This document shows positions 15,960 to 16,042 of a DNA stretch of 16,042 nt, one piece after another (position 1 is the stretch's first letter; each line of letters begins with the position of its first letter). The stretch is taken from the NCBI GenBank assembly GCA_008080925.1, contig VMDJ01000063.1, forward strand, positions 1-16,042. The letters run 5' to 3'. Under the pieces are notes generated by a model. It saw nothing but the letters and a program-made list of their open reading frames with translations. It had not been told where the DNA came from and made no database searches. Made by a program: the position numbers and the translations under genes. The stretch is from Gammaproteobacteria bacterium. Lineage in GTDB: Bacteria; Pseudomonadota; Gammaproteobacteria; Chromatiales; Chromatiaceae.

Positions 15960-15989
15960 CAACAACGCCCGCTTTCGCGGGCGCCGTCG
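15960..15989 (-). promoter_or_regulatory. GAAA-tetraloop RNA hairpin between iscA and hscB
   Basis: On the transcribed strand, CGCCCGC-GAAA-GCGGGCG forms a perfect 7-bp stem closed by a GNRA loop. It extends by six further pairs, three of them G-U wobbles, to CGACGGCGCCCGC / GCGGGCGUUGUUG, 13 pairs in all. The wobbles would be A-C mismatches in RNA of the other strand, which supports a structure acting in isc mRNA. There is no T run after it, so it is not a normal terminator. It lies three bases before the hscB Shine-Dalgarno. A role in mRNA stability, processing or partial attenuation is inference. Confidence 0.6.
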
Positions 15990-16009
15990 TGAGAACCGAT
16001 CAACTCACG
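15988..16009 (-). promoter_or_regulatory. Second short hairpin just after the iscA stop codon
   Basis: CGTGAG (16009-16004) and CTCACG (15993-15988) form a perfect 6-bp stem with a 10-base loop, beginning immediately after the iscA stop. Its last two bases are shared with the outer pairs of the larger GAAA hairpin downstream, so the two stems stack or compete slightly. Moderately likely to form; function unknown. Confidence 0.4.
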
Positions 16010-16042
16010 TTAAACGGTAAAACTTTCTCCACAACCACATTC
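16010..16042 (-). CDS. iscA: Fe-S assembly protein IscA, last ten codons only
   Basis: The minus strand at the right edge reads ECGCGESFTV followed by TAA. This is the C-terminal signature of IscA (A-type carrier), where the Cys-Gly-Cys pair provides cluster or iron ligands; E. coli IscA ends in ECGCGESFHV. The rest of the gene is outside the window. Its position just upstream of hscB is the standard isc operon order, implying iscR, iscS and iscU beyond the edge. Confidence 0.93.
   Translation of the reverse strand, partial: ECGCGESFTV

Noticed and set aside
15944..16003. Twenty-residue N-terminal extension of HscB
   Set aside because: The extension is encoded by the intergenic hairpins, resembles no HscB N-terminus, and ATG 15943 has a proper ribosome site.

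Overview
This 16 kb window is a chromosomal housekeeping segment from a gammaproteobacterium of moderate GC content. The evidence is the isc cluster order (iscA-hscB-hscA-fdx-iscX), the block ndk-rlmN-pilW-rodZ-hisS-yfgM-bamB-der, and the divergent guaB / convergent xseA arrangement at its end, all familiar from Pseudomonas-like and enterobacterial genomes. A PilW/PilF-type lipoprotein suggests type IV pili. I could not fix the genus. I see no insertion sequence, prophage, CRISPR array, tRNA or rRNA. Coding density is very high and no gene-free stretch exceeds about 200 bases.

Layout from left to right: guaB (5' two thirds, minus strand) has a good sigma70-type promoter overlapped by an 8-bp inverted repeat. 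Divergent from it is a small lipoprotein (plus strand) resembling SoxXA-binding proteins, closed by a strong intrinsic terminator. xseA (plus) starts only four bases after that terminator and runs into der; the two stop codons share one TTAA. From der to the right end everything is on the minus strand, so transcription runs right to left: iscA (3' end only), hscB, hscA, fdx, iscX, relA, a 192-bp gap, ndk, rlmN, pilW, rodZ, hisS, yfgM, bamB, der.

Functionally there are two probable long transcription units. The first is Fe-S cluster assembly (IscA, HscB/HscA chaperones, ferredoxin, IscX) with the (p)ppGpp synthetase gene relA attached 11 bases behind iscX. The second begins at ndk and mixes nucleotide metabolism, rRNA/tRNA methylation, type IV pilus assembly, cell-shape control, histidyl-tRNA synthesis, Sec and BAM envelope functions and ribosome assembly, with many overlapping or nearly touching genes. 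ispG, which commonly lies between rodZ and hisS, is absent here.

I found no wholly new gene system. The observations most worth checking are relA as the apparent last gene of the isc operon; a wobble-extended GAAA-loop RNA hairpin (plus a second hairpin) between iscA and hscB; the SoxXA-binding-like lipoprotein inserted between guaB and xseA; and xseA starting without a Shine-Dalgarno directly behind a terminator.
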